From contig JAQUJJ010000107.1 of assembly GCA_028681035.1 (NCBI GenBank), positions 1-12,648 on the forward strand: a stretch of 12,648 bases of DNA, written 5' to 3'. Made by a program: the position numbers and the translations under genes. The stretch comes from Candidatus Cloacimonadota bacterium. GTDB lineage: Bacteria; Cloacimonadota; Cloacimonadia; Cloacimonadales; Cloacimonadaceae. Positions 1 through 7,507 of the stretch are shown here, piece by piece. How positions within the stretch are numbered: position 1 is the first letter of the stretch; each line of letters starts with the position of its first letter. Under the pieces are notes generated by a model that did not search any database, was not told the origin of the DNA, and saw only the letters and a list, made by a program, of their open reading frames with translations.

Positions 1-34
1 TTTGCTGAAGCGTATATTCCGATGCTCTCGGCCG

Positions 35-71
35 ATCCTCCTTGTAAAAACTCTATATCCTGAAGGAGGAT
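35..71 (+). promoter_or_regulatory. Hairpin that could mask the Shine-Dalgarno of the 78-524 gene
   Basis: ATCCTCCTT at 35-43 is the exact reverse complement of AAGGAGGAT at 63-71, giving a 9-bp perfect stem with a 19-nt loop. The right arm is the whole Shine-Dalgarno of the following gene, so the folded mRNA would hide the ribosome site. The pairing is seen directly in the sequence. Any role in control, such as thermometer-like or ligand-dependent opening, is inference. The left arm resembles the anti-Shine-Dalgarno of 16S rRNA, so chance is a real alternative. Confidence 0.4.
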
Positions 72-77
72 GAAGTA

Positions 78-524
78 ATGAAAGCACAAGTGAAACTAAT
101 GCTGCCCGGCTTTGCCGGAAACATGGACGATGTGGTAATCTATTATAATGCGCATCTGAACAAATACATTGCCAGACGCAAGGTTATGCCAAAATTTACC
201 CCTTCGAATGAAATCGTAAAAGAGATTTATGCCTTTGCCAGAAGGATTGAGCTTAGTGAAGCCTACAAAGCTGATTGCAGGGAGTACATCAAGCTCTACA
301 ACCGCAAGAACCGCAGGAATGGAAGAGCGATGAGCACCTGGCCAAATGTGTTTATGAAAGTGATGCGGGCGACTAAGAAACAATATCCGGAGCTGGATTT
401 TAAAACTCTAACGCGTGAAGATGTGGAAACGACGTGTTTACCTTGTATCTGCTTGGCAGAATCGGTAAGAGCAGGATATTTGGAGAAAGTCCCTAATTAT
501 GATGCTCTTGATGCTAATCTTTAG
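78..524 (+). CDS. Small conserved-looking protein of unknown function (148 aa)
   Basis: I do not recognise a characterised family. The start is well supported: AAGGAGGA at 63-70 lies 7 nt before the ATG. The protein is basic and soluble, with no signal peptide or membrane segment. The N-terminal third (residues about 10-37) has a glycine-containing stretch followed by MDDVVIYYN and IARRK. This layout recalls short phage- or mobile-element-associated proteins of Bacteroidota-like genomes that begin with a G-x-x-G-x-x-V-V-Y-Y stretch, but that is only a resemblance. The middle (about residues 50-100) is a charged, probably helical region with an RRIELSEAYKAD segment and an arginine/lysine/asparagine-rich patch. 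Two cysteines (CLPC) lie near residues 121-124. It precedes the polysaccharide genes by 44 nt without a clear terminator. It may mark the border of the accessory region rather than belong to the pathway. The coding call is fairly sure; the function is unknown. Confidence 0.8.
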   Translation: MKAQVKLMLPGFAGNMDDVVIYYNAHLNKYIARRKVMPKFTPSNEIVKEIYAFARRIELSEAYKADCREYIKLYNRKNRRNGRAMSTWPNVFMKVMRATKKQYPELDFKTLTREDVETTCLPCICLAESVRAGYLEKVPNYDALDANL

Positions 525-568
525 CTAGTTCTGGTGATTTAAGATTAATACAATAAAAGGAAAATTTG

Positions 569-1669
569 ATGAGACTATTGGTTGTTAAACCATTGATGCC
601 AGAGCCCCGCTTTCATTTTGACAGGACAATCGAGATATCAAAATACATGGAAGTAGTCTGGCTGTGTGGCTGGATGCAAAAAAGCAATTATCACTTTGAG
701 GATTATGAGGCGCCAAATCACAAAATTCTTGTCTTAGGGAAAGGCTTGAGGGGAAAGAAGTTCAGAGCTCTGCTTAACGAGCTTAAGTTCGTAATTAAGT
801 CCACTAGGCTAATGAGAAGCATAAAAGCAGATGTTGTTTTAATTCATTATCACAGACTTGCTTTTTTGTACCCACTACTTTTGCCAAAGCAAAAATATAT
901 TCTCTTGCTGTTTACTACAGCAGTGAACAAATCCATGGCTAAAAGGATATTTTGGGATAGCTTGGGAAGATTGATAAGACTTCCTTATCAAAAGTTCTTC
1001 GTGCAAACTCCTGAGATGATAAGTTTGTTTGGCCTTAAGGAGGATAACTGCTATGTAACCAGATGGGGGATGAAACCAATATCGGTAGTTAAAAAGAGCT
1101 TTACCTCAATGTCACTACTTTATATTGGCGCCCTAACCGGCAGAAACATACACGAGACCATAGCAGGGCTCAGGATGTTTTTGAATAAACATCAAAGCCT
1201 TTCGGTCACTTATTCAATTATAGGTTCTGGGAACCCCGAATATGTTGAGGAGCTTAAGAGAGCCATAAAAGACAATGCTCTGGAAGGGATCGTGACCTAT
1301 CATGGCTACTTGCCTGATAATGAGATAGTTTCATTTTTTGATCAATGTAATGTGGGTGTATCCTACGTGCCGATTACGCCATACTATAACGATGTGATCG
1401 TGACTAAGACTGCGGAATATATGCTTTCTGGACTGGCTACCATCGCGACCAATACGAACAAGAACAGGATGATGATCTCTGATCTCAATGGAGTGTTGGT
1501 TTCTGATAATCCAGAAAGTTTTGCGGTAGGTCTTGAGGAAATATATGGAAGATTGGAGTCTTACGATTCAAAAATCATAGTAGAAAATTCCCAGGAATGG
1601 GACATGGGATACAATATTAAAAATGACATTGTGCCATTGCTTAAACAGATCGCAGGATCAAAGAGATGA
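569..1669 (+). CDS. Glycosyltransferase, GT4-like (GT-B fold)
   Basis: Probable cytoplasmic, retaining GT4-type glycosyltransferase adding one sugar of the lipid-linked repeat unit. The start is the ATG at 569, with AAGGA at 557-561; a TTG directly before it at 566 is too close to that site. The 366-aa protein has the expected two halves. The N-terminal half (about 1-170) opens with MRLLVVKPLMPEPRFHFDR and contains ADVVLIHYHR. The C-terminal half begins near SLLYIGALTGRN and carries YSIIGSGNPEYVEELK, VTYHGYLPDNE and KTAEYMLSGLATIATNTN. In the position of the usual E-x7-E donor-site motif there is D275-x7-E283, a conservative change seen in some members. Homology is by motif reading only; donor and acceptor sugars cannot be assigned. 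The gene's TGA overlaps the ATG of the next mini-ORF (ATGA at 1666-1669), indicating coupled translation with the downstream export genes. Confidence 0.88.
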   Translation: MRLLVVKPLMPEPRFHFDRTIEISKYMEVVWLCGWMQKSNYHFEDYEAPNHKILVLGKGLRGKKFRALLNELKFVIKSTRLMRSIKADVVLIHYHRLAFLYPLLLPKQKYILLLFTTAVNKSMAKRIFWDSLGRLIRLPYQKFFVQTPEMISLFGLKEDNCYVTRWGMKPISVVKKSFTSMSLLYIGALTGRNIHETIAGLRMFLNKHQSLSVTYSIIGSGNPEYVEELKRAIKDNALEGIVTYHGYLPDNEIVSFFDQCNVGVSYVPITPYYNDVIVTKTAEYMLSGLATIATNTNKNRMMISDLNGVLVSDNPESFAVGLEEIYGRLESYDSKIIVENSQEWDMGYNIKNDIVPLLKQIAGSKR

Positions 1670-1773
1670 GCGATATCAAAGATCATGGCTTCAGCTGTGA
1701 TAAAATTGACGTGATATCGGGATTCAACTTACTAGGTTTACCAGCTAATTTGGGATCAGGTGTTTCGCCTTGA
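1666..1773 (+). CDS. 35-codon mini-ORF coupled to both neighbours; possible glycosyltransferase remnant
   Basis: This ORF fills the gap between the glycosyltransferase and the flippase exactly. Its ATG at 1666 overlaps the upstream stop (ATGA), and its TGA at 1771-1773 overlaps the TTG start of the flippase (TTGA). AGGA at 1654-1657 stands 8 nt before the ATG, a good ribosome site. The peptide is 35 residues with one cysteine; its second half reads IDVISGFNLLGLPANLGSG. That stretch resembles the N-terminal G-(I/V)-N-(L/V)-(I/L)-G-x(n)-L-G-x-G loop of some GT-B glycosyltransferases. It could be the leftover start of a deleted glycosyltransferase, or a short leader whose translation delivers ribosomes to the weak TTG start downstream. 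No function can be assigned, and the expression is inferred from the overlaps only. Confidence 0.42.
   Translation: MSDIKDHGFSCDKIDVISGFNLLGLPANLGSGVSP
1671..1719 (+). other. Nested intercistronic stem-loop
   Basis: CGATATCA (1671-1678) pairs perfectly with TGATATCG (1712-1719). Inside it, ATCATGGC (1682-1689) pairs with GCTGTGAT (1694-1701) through six Watson-Crick and two G-U pairs around a TTCA loop. Both arms lie just after the glycosyltransferase stop. No U-run follows, so this is not an intrinsic terminator. It could be an mRNA processing or stability element. The GATATC core is itself palindromic, so any two copies pair, which lowers the significance of the outer stem. Confidence 0.3.
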
Positions 1774-3200
1774 AAACTTTTCTCAAGTCTTTTTCTATAT
1801 ATGGACTGATACCCATATTTGGCAAGTTTATCAGCATTCTGCTCTTGCCTATGTACACCAGGCTCTTGAGTCCCCAGGACTATGGCGCTCAGGATATTCT
1901 GGTGCAATTGACAGTTTTTCTTACCTTCTTGATCAATTTAGAGATGTACGGAGGAGTGGGCAGGTTTTTCTACGATCGGCCAAGCTTGAAGGATAAACAG
2001 CGGCTGGTTTCAACTGGTTTATGGGTGACATCATTATTTGGCATCGTAATAATAATATCTTCTCTTTTGCTACATGACAAAATATATGGTCTGTTCTTCG
2101 AATCTTCCAATTACCAGGCAGCCTTTTATCTGACTCTTTTATGGGCACCAATCTCAGCATTATATACTTATCTAATGGTGATCATGAGATACGAAAAGAA
2201 GCCGAGGTTGTATTTCACACTGGTGAATATTCAATTGCTTATACGGATACTAGCGTCGGTAATTTGCGTTGCGGTCTTGAAAATGGGGGTTACCGGAGTT
2301 ATTGTCGGCCATCTAATAGGCGAAACGACTTCTATCATCATGTTCGGCATTGTGCTGCGCAAGTACTTCGGTTTCTATTTCTATGTTCCTGATTTAAAAT
2401 CTATTCTAAAATTTTCTTTGCCCTTGGTACCGGCGGTACTCATCATTTCTTTTCAGAAACCTTTGATTCGGTATCTGGTTGCCAATCTACTGAGTGTTGG
2501 AGATATGGGTTATTATACAGTTGCATTACAATTGGCGAGTATTCTGGGATTTGTGCAATATGGCCTGCGCATGTCTTGGTACCCGCATCTTTTTGAAATT
2601 GTTACCAGGCCTGATTATGGAAATGAGGTTAAGAAGATTTATAATTTTTTCTTGGGGATTACTACATTGATAGCTTTATTGATCATATTTAATGGCAGGC
2701 TATTGCTTCAAATACTCACAACGCCGGCGTACTATCCAGCAGCTTCTGTCATAGGATTCGTTGTGCTGAACGAACTGCTGGAAATTATCAGACAGATTTC
2801 GGGGTGTGGGCCTGTAGTCGCAAAAAAAACCATATATAACTTATATTATGAATTCGCTGCATCTCTTGCTGCAGTGCTTGGCTTTCTACTTTTGCATAGA
2901 TATATAGGGATAATCGGTTTGGCTGTAGCGTTTTTAGCCGGAACCTCAATTAAATTTATCTGGAGTTGGTCTCTCACCAAGCGTTTTACAAAAATCAGAT
3001 TCAGTATGATCCCTACTTATGCTATCGTTTTGATTTTAGCTTTGGTGGCAACGGTATATGCCAGCATTACAGTTCCGCATATCATCTCGATAGTCATGTC
3101 TCTTGTGGCATTATCTGGATATCTATATCTGAACAAAAATAAATTTGCCAGTGCATACCTTATTGCTATGAATAAGATAAGCACCCTGAAAAGGGCATGA
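1770..3200 (+). CDS. Wzx-type flippase (MOP superfamily polysaccharide transporter)
   Basis: Inner-membrane protein of the oligosaccharide flippase family, expected to move undecaprenyl-linked repeat units to the periplasmic face. The 476-aa length and overall pattern fit: an N-terminal segment typical of the family (SIYGLIPIFGKFISILLLP, then YTRLLSPQDYGAQDIL), the EMYGGVGRFFYD stretch near residue 60, and about 12-14 hydrophobic segments separated by short polar loops. The loop with SLPLVPAVLIISFQKPLIR near residues 220-240 is the usual mid-protein feature. The start is a TTG: an in-frame TAA at 1746-1748 closes the frame upstream, and the first ATG is about 27 codons too late. Only a weak CAGG (1757-1760) precedes it, so translation probably depends on ribosomes ending the 35-codon ORF at the TTGA overlap. 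The symbol wzx would be functional naming only, so it is left blank. Confidence 0.92.
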   Translation: MKTFLKSFSIYGLIPIFGKFISILLLPMYTRLLSPQDYGAQDILVQLTVFLTFLINLEMYGGVGRFFYDRPSLKDKQRLVSTGLWVTSLFGIVIIISSLLLHDKIYGLFFESSNYQAAFYLTLLWAPISALYTYLMVIMRYEKKPRLYFTLVNIQLLIRILASVICVAVLKMGVTGVIVGHLIGETTSIIMFGIVLRKYFGFYFYVPDLKSILKFSLPLVPAVLIISFQKPLIRYLVANLLSVGDMGYYTVALQLASILGFVQYGLRMSWYPHLFEIVTRPDYGNEVKKIYNFFLGITTLIALLIIFNGRLLLQILTTPAYYPAASVIGFVVLNELLEIIRQISGCGPVVAKKTIYNLYYEFAASLAAVLGFLLLHRYIGIIGLAVAFLAGTSIKFIWSWSLTKRFTKIRFSMIPTYAIVLILALVATVYASITVPHIISIVMSLVALSGYLYLNKNKFASAYLIAMNKISTLKRA

Positions 3201-3216
3201 GTTGAGGTAGAGGATT

Positions 3217-4617
3217 ATGTTTGAAGGTAAAACAATTATGCACGCCATACCGGCGAATCAACTATATCTGTATTACTTTTTGTTGTTTACGCTGTATGTT
3301 TTGTTTCTACGCAGGATTAAGCTGACCTATCTGACTGCGACAATTATGCTTCTGTTTAATCAGGGATTTTTGATCTCATTATTGCCAACTGCAGGTACTC
3401 TCCTTGCGAAAGTCATGTTATTGTTTCTAGTTATTGTATTGTTGATGAGAGCAAGAATAAGTAAGCTAACGAGAAAAGAGAGCTCTACTTTATGGTTATT
3501 CATATTATTTACTGGGCTATTCTTTTTAAACTATTATATAAACCGCATAAGTCTGTTATGGGCGCTAAATCATTATCATAAATTCTTTATTCCAGTTGCA
3601 TTGTTCTATGCAATAAAAGGCCTTAAACTAAGCGACAATGAGTCCCAGTATTACAGCCATCTGATCATTAAGCTCTTATGGTTCCAGATTGCGTTTTCTG
3701 TGGTCAAGCTGCTGGTTCTTGGCTTCAGAGAAAACATCACTGGATCCTTGTCCAATGCAGGTGGAGGGATCGGTATAGGCTATGCTATCATAGGAACTAT
3801 AGTGTATTGGACTATGCGAGGAGAGAATTTAAAGGGGAAAGACTGGTGGTTTGCTCTTTTATTATTGCTAATGCCGATAGCTTCCAATAAGAGAGCTATA
3901 TGGCTTTTGTATCCGATTATTCTTGCCTTGTTGATGCTCAATAGAATTAACAAACAAACCCTTAAGAAAATTGCGACTGTTATCTTGTTGATTCCAATCA
4001 TTATCTACGTTGGATTTCGTTTTAATCCGTCCCTAAATCCAGAAAGAAAGTTATGGGGCAGCTTCAATATGGATTATGCAGTTAACTATATATTATCATA
4101 TTCTGGTGCATCTCAAGAAAAATTGTCTGGTGAATACGCGCAAGGGAGGCTAGGAGCAGCATCTACAATAATAACTAATACGATCAGGGATCCATTTAGC
4201 CATGAGTCCCTATTTGGTTATGGCAGAACAAGAAAAGGCAAGATTAGTGATGATTTTGAGCCGGAGGATTACGGATTGATGCCTGGAACCTTGATATCCC
4301 GTATAGGAACTATGATTATACAGATGGGTTGGATGGCTACTCTGTTGATAATCTCTGTATTTTTACGACTCATTTATACAATACCGGACCGAAAGATTGC
4401 CAGAATTGTCTCTTTTTATGTCTTATTGGACATAATATTGTATTCTGGCTCAATGATTGATACCCCTACACAATCTGTATTGCTGGTGCTGTCAATATAT
4501 GTGATAAAGTATTATTCTGAGCGAAATGCCGAGTACAGTTATGCCTTGGCTAAGCAGGGATCATCTGAAATTAGCAGTTATGCAAACCCAGTATCGGCTC
4601 CTGTGCAGGCAAGCTAA
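3217..4617 (+). CDS. Wzy-type polymerase / O-antigen-ligase-like membrane protein
   Basis: Polytopic inner-membrane protein of 466 aa with roughly ten or more hydrophobic segments. There is one long, polar, presumably periplasmic loop at about residues 266-366, which contains SGEYAQGRLGAASTII (Q309-G310-R311). This topology, the GGGIGIGYAIIG segment and the MPIASNKRAIWLLYP segment match the O-antigen ligase/polymerase group. I infer that it polymerises repeat units delivered by the flippase; ligase activity is the alternative, as the two cannot be separated by sequence reading. The first ATG is preferred because GAGGT (3204-3208) and AGAGGA precede it; a second in-frame ATG at 3238 is possible. 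The last 25 or so residues are polar and rich in Ser, Ala and Pro. It starts 16 nt after the flippase stop and is followed by the largest gap in the cluster. Confidence 0.85.
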   Translation: MFEGKTIMHAIPANQLYLYYFLLFTLYVLFLRRIKLTYLTATIMLLFNQGFLISLLPTAGTLLAKVMLLFLVIVLLMRARISKLTRKESSTLWLFILFTGLFFLNYYINRISLLWALNHYHKFFIPVALFYAIKGLKLSDNESQYYSHLIIKLLWFQIAFSVVKLLVLGFRENITGSLSNAGGGIGIGYAIIGTIVYWTMRGENLKGKDWWFALLLLLMPIASNKRAIWLLYPIILALLMLNRINKQTLKKIATVILLIPIIIYVGFRFNPSLNPERKLWGSFNMDYAVNYILSYSGASQEKLSGEYAQGRLGAASTIITNTIRDPFSHESLFGYGRTRKGKISDDFEPEDYGLMPGTLISRIGTMIIQMGWMATLLIISVFLRLIYTIPDRKIARIVSFYVLLDIILYSGSMIDTPTQSVLLVLSIYVIKYYSERNAEYSYALAKQGSSEISSYANPVSAPVQAS

Positions 4618-4642
4618 CAGGTTGTTGTGAGTAATATCTTTT

Positions 4643-4732
4643 ATGGAAGAGCAACGAAGGGCTTTGTCGCATCATACTAATTCGTGTACAAAACAAATAG
4701 ATTATTTGGAGTTTAAAAGAAATTGGATTTAG
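4643..4732 (+). CDS. Doubtful 29-codon ORF in the gap before the ATP-grasp gene
   Basis: The 119-nt gap between the polymerase and the ATP-grasp gene contains an ATG at 4643 open to TAG at 4730-4732, ending 4 nt before the next start. The peptide starts MEEQRRALSHHTNS and is basic. There is no convincing ribosome site (only GTGAG about 14 nt upstream) and no overlap with the gene before, so the case is much weaker than for the 1666-1773 ORF. I see no terminator or good promoter in this gap. Confidence 0.12.
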   Translation: MEEQRRALSHHTNSCTKQIDYLEFKRNWI

Positions 4733-4736
4733 GTAT

Positions 4737-5786
4737 ATGAAAAATAAGCAAAGCTATCTCAAGCAAACGTATTGGTTTGTTAAGGATTTTAGCTTAGGGG
4801 CACTCAAAAACAAATCTAAGCACTCTATTCTGGCAGTTATATACGCCTATTTGAAAGGTTTCTGGGCAGATTCTCTCATGGTATATAATCTCCGTGACTT
4901 TAGCTTGAACCAATACCTTAGTGATTATGTCAGAAAAGTAAAAATGCCTTCGATAAATAGCAGATATTCATACATCCTGGATGATAAACTCGTGCTGGAA
5001 AAAATTCTGCTTGATGTGGTTCGCAGCTTTGCCATCATAACATCTGGCGTTATCATTGAGTGCAATTCGAGTGACATCTTAACAATTCATGAATTGCTTA
5101 CAGATTATGGAGAAGGTGAAATTATTCTAAAACCCCGCAGTGGTGGTGGCGGCTTTGGTATATACAAAATTACGTTAAATTCCGGGAAATGGCTCATAAA
5201 CGATAAAGAAACAGACAAACAAAATGTTGTAGCTTTGGTTGGGGGATTAACCGATTATCTAGCCTATCCATGCATTAAACAGCAAGGCTATGCACATCAG
5301 GTGTATCCACATTCTCTAAACACAATCAGGATTCTATCGGTGATAGATCCTGTATCGGGTAAACCTAAAATAATTAGGTGTTTACATAGATTTGGAACCT
5401 CACAATCCGGGCTCGTGGATAACTGGTCATTGGGTGGCATTTGTTGTGACATTGATATTGATACAGGATTATTAAGTGAAGGTGTTGCTTTCCCAAAAGA
5501 TAAAAAATTGAAATGGCATTCTGTCCATCCGGATACAGGCATTAACATTGAAGGGGCCATTGTGCCGAACTGGGATAATATTTTAAAGTTTGTATTGGAT
5601 GCACACCAGAAGATAAGCTATTTGCCATATGTAGGCTGGGATGTGATATCTTCAGGTGAAGAGATTTCGCTGCTGGAAGCAAACTCAAATTCCGATGTAA
5701 ATCTTTTTCAGGTACATGCACCACTTCTTCTAAATAGAGATTATGTCCGTTTCCTTGAATACAATGGTGTTTTAAGAGGTCGATAG
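4737..5786 (+). CDS. Sugar-transfer-associated ATP-grasp protein
   Basis: Member of the sugar-transfer-associated ATP-grasp family (the ATPgrasp_ST type). ATP-grasp enzymes activate a carboxylate as an acyl-phosphate and join it to an amine or similar nucleophile. The 349-aa protein shows the family layout: a helical N-terminal part with DDKLVLEKILL near residues 82-92; IILKPRSGGGGFGIYKI with K132 and the glycine run G136-G139 (nucleotide loop); HSLNTIRIL with N195 and R198; and LPYVGWDVI followed by SLLEANSNSD, where E314 and N316 are the expected metal ligands. All key positions look intact, so it is probably active. The ATG has only a weak TAGGT just before it. Its stop is followed without any spacer by the start of the asparagine-synthetase-like gene, so the two are likely made together. 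The substrate is unknown; a sugar acid or amino acid linked to the repeat unit is inferred. Confidence 0.85.
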   Translation: MKNKQSYLKQTYWFVKDFSLGALKNKSKHSILAVIYAYLKGFWADSLMVYNLRDFSLNQYLSDYVRKVKMPSINSRYSYILDDKLVLEKILLDVVRSFAIITSGVIIECNSSDILTIHELLTDYGEGEIILKPRSGGGGFGIYKITLNSGKWLINDKETDKQNVVALVGGLTDYLAYPCIKQQGYAHQVYPHSLNTIRILSVIDPVSGKPKIIRCLHRFGTSQSGLVDNWSLGGICCDIDIDTGLLSEGVAFPKDKKLKWHSVHPDTGINIEGAIVPNWDNILKFVLDAHQKISYLPYVGWDVISSGEEISLLEANSNSDVNLFQVHAPLLLNRDYVRFLEYNGVLRGR

Positions 5787-7502
5787 ATGGGTGCTTTTTT
5801 CTTAACCACTAAAGGGAACTCTGCAGTTAATACCCATAGGGCAGAGAATGCTTTTCTGAATATGGGCTTAAGTGGTCCCCAAAAAATGCTTTTTGGTGAG
5901 TATGAGCTACTGCTGTATGGTAAAATAAGAGATTCTTCGGATAAAAACTGCATTTCTGCTGCAGAGGGTATTGCTTTTTTTTGTGGCACAATGTTATATG
6001 GTAATTCCGAACGGTCAATGGTGCTTGAAGCCGTTTATTCGGATTTCCTTGCAGGAGATTTGGATCAAAGAGAATTGATGGGCGTTTTTTTCCTATGCAT
6101 TTATCATAATGGAAGGCTCAATATCTTTCATGATAATATGACAACATATCAAGCTTATTATGCTACGAGCACATTCTGTATTTCATCGTCTTTTATAGCC
6201 TTGGCAGAGTCCTTGGACAAACTGCTAACGATAGATTTGCCTAATGTTTATGCTAATATAATATCGGGTTTTTCAATTGGAAAGACTACTACCTTTCAAG
6301 AAATACACAAGTTCGAGCATCGATTTCCATTTGAAAACAAAGATTTGATCTGCCACGTAGCAGATTCAGTAAATTTACAACATTACTCGAGTTTTGATGA
6401 GGCAGTCATTTTACAAATTGAGTACTTAGAATGTTACTTCGGAAAGGTGAAGAGTTTTTTGGGAAACAAACTTAACAAGGTGGATATTGGCCTTTCAGCC
6501 GGGTTTGATAGCAGGCTTATACTGGCTATAGCCAACAAAACACTTGAAAACCTACAATTACATTCAAACGCAAAAAAAATACCAGATAAAGACCTGCTTA
6601 TTTCCCGCCAATTAGCTACAGCGCTTGAACGTAGATTGGTAGAAGTTCCGGTTAAGACATCAGATGAGATGAGCAAAGAAGAACTTGCAGCCAATCTTAA
6701 GAAAGCCTTTTATTTTTATGATGGACAGATTAGAGTTAACCATGGCTGGACAAGAGAATATAGAACCTTGGAATACAGGAGAAATGTGTTGGGAGATTGT
6801 GTACTGGGGCTAAGCGGACACAACGGTGAACAGTATCGTAATCATGTCTACGATGTATTTCGGCCTGTTTTACTAATATCTTATATCAAGGATCATGTTT
6901 TTGGAGGTTTAGCTGGTATGTATTCATCACTTCCAGAACTTGAGCATACTGTCTTTGAGCAGATTAGGGATCGTTGGACCAATTTATATCAATTGAATAA
7001 TGGCATGATTAGCTTTGATCAAAAACGTACTATTTACTCCAAGGAACTAGTTCGTTTTGGCCCTGGTTTACGAGCCTCTATTGAGAATAAGCTTAGTTAT
7101 TATTTGATGCCTTTCGCTGAAGATAAAGCATGGAACACTGCAAAAAGTATTTCAGAATATTTGGGCGCACACGGACGCTTCGAGGCAAATATGATTCACT
7201 TAATAAACCCCAAACTCGCTACAATAGATTCAAGTTATGGGTATTCTTTTGATGATGTGCTCAAAAAAGATACATTCAAAGACAAGCTGAGAGTTTATAT
7301 CCCTGATATCGTGATAAAAAGTTACAGGCATTATAAAAAAGGTAGGGGTGTTAGCGCAGAAAATGAACCGCTGCTTGATGTCCTCCACAGCGTGCCGGGT
7401 ATAAAATGGGATCTGATCATGAAGCATGGAGACGAGCACATCTGTGATAGAGCCATAGCCTTAGGTGTACTGGTCAGACACTTTAACCCCAAAGCAGGAT
7501 AG
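5787..7502 (+). CDS. Asparagine-synthetase-like protein lacking the N-terminal catalytic Cys
   Basis: 571-aa protein with the two-domain plan of class-II asparagine synthetases. The N-terminal half (about 1-150) keeps traces of the glutaminase fold: MGVFFLCIYHNGRLNIFHDN and then TYQAYYATSTFCISSSFIAL. However, it starts MGAFFL, where active glutaminases have Met-Cys-Gly, so the nucleophile Cys2 is Gly. The C-terminal half carries the pyrophosphate-binding loop as S237-A-G-F-D-S242 (usual form S-G-G-x-D-S), and later LSGHNGEQYRNHVY. Thus it could adenylate a carboxylate, but should not make ammonia from glutamine by the usual route; known Cys-less relatives (beta-lactam synthetase, lasso-peptide cyclase) make amides with another amine. 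AAGAGGT at 5774-5780 is the ribosome site, and the ATG directly abuts the TAG of the ATP-grasp gene, so no upstream start exists that would restore a Cys. Substrate unknown. Confidence 0.85.
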   Translation: MGAFFLTTKGNSAVNTHRAENAFLNMGLSGPQKMLFGEYELLLYGKIRDSSDKNCISAAEGIAFFCGTMLYGNSERSMVLEAVYSDFLAGDLDQRELMGVFFLCIYHNGRLNIFHDNMTTYQAYYATSTFCISSSFIALAESLDKLLTIDLPNVYANIISGFSIGKTTTFQEIHKFEHRFPFENKDLICHVADSVNLQHYSSFDEAVILQIEYLECYFGKVKSFLGNKLNKVDIGLSAGFDSRLILAIANKTLENLQLHSNAKKIPDKDLLISRQLATALERRLVEVPVKTSDEMSKEELAANLKKAFYFYDGQIRVNHGWTREYRTLEYRRNVLGDCVLGLSGHNGEQYRNHVYDVFRPVLLISYIKDHVFGGLAGMYSSLPELEHTVFEQIRDRWTNLYQLNNGMISFDQKRTIYSKELVRFGPGLRASIENKLSYYLMPFAEDKAWNTAKSISEYLGAHGRFEANMIHLINPKLATIDSSYGYSFDDVLKKDTFKDKLRVYIPDIVIKSYRHYKKGRGVSAENEPLLDVLHSVPGIKWDLIMKHGDEHICDRAIALGVLVRHFNPKAG

Positions 7503-7507
7503 CAGAG

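Noticed and set aside
1..63. Open frame from the window edge ending at TGA 61-63 (FAEAYIPMLSADPPCKNSIS), possible tail of an upstream gene
   Set aside because: Only 20 codons are visible, a second frame is also open to TGA at 71-73, and no family mark lets one choose between them.
526..554. Promoter for the first glycosyltransferase, with TACAAT at 549-554 as -10
   Set aside because: No acceptable -35 at 16-18 nt spacing, and a start about 7 nt after it would remove the ribosome site at 557-561.
569..1669. First glycosyltransferase as inactive because of D in place of the first E of E-x7-E
   Set aside because: Asp is a conservative replacement found in GT4 members and the rest of the site looks intact, so inactivity is not supported.
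4657..4672. GGGCTTTGTCGCATC-like stretch as an insertion-sequence end
   Set aside because: No matching inverted copy, no target duplication and no transposase fragment nearby.
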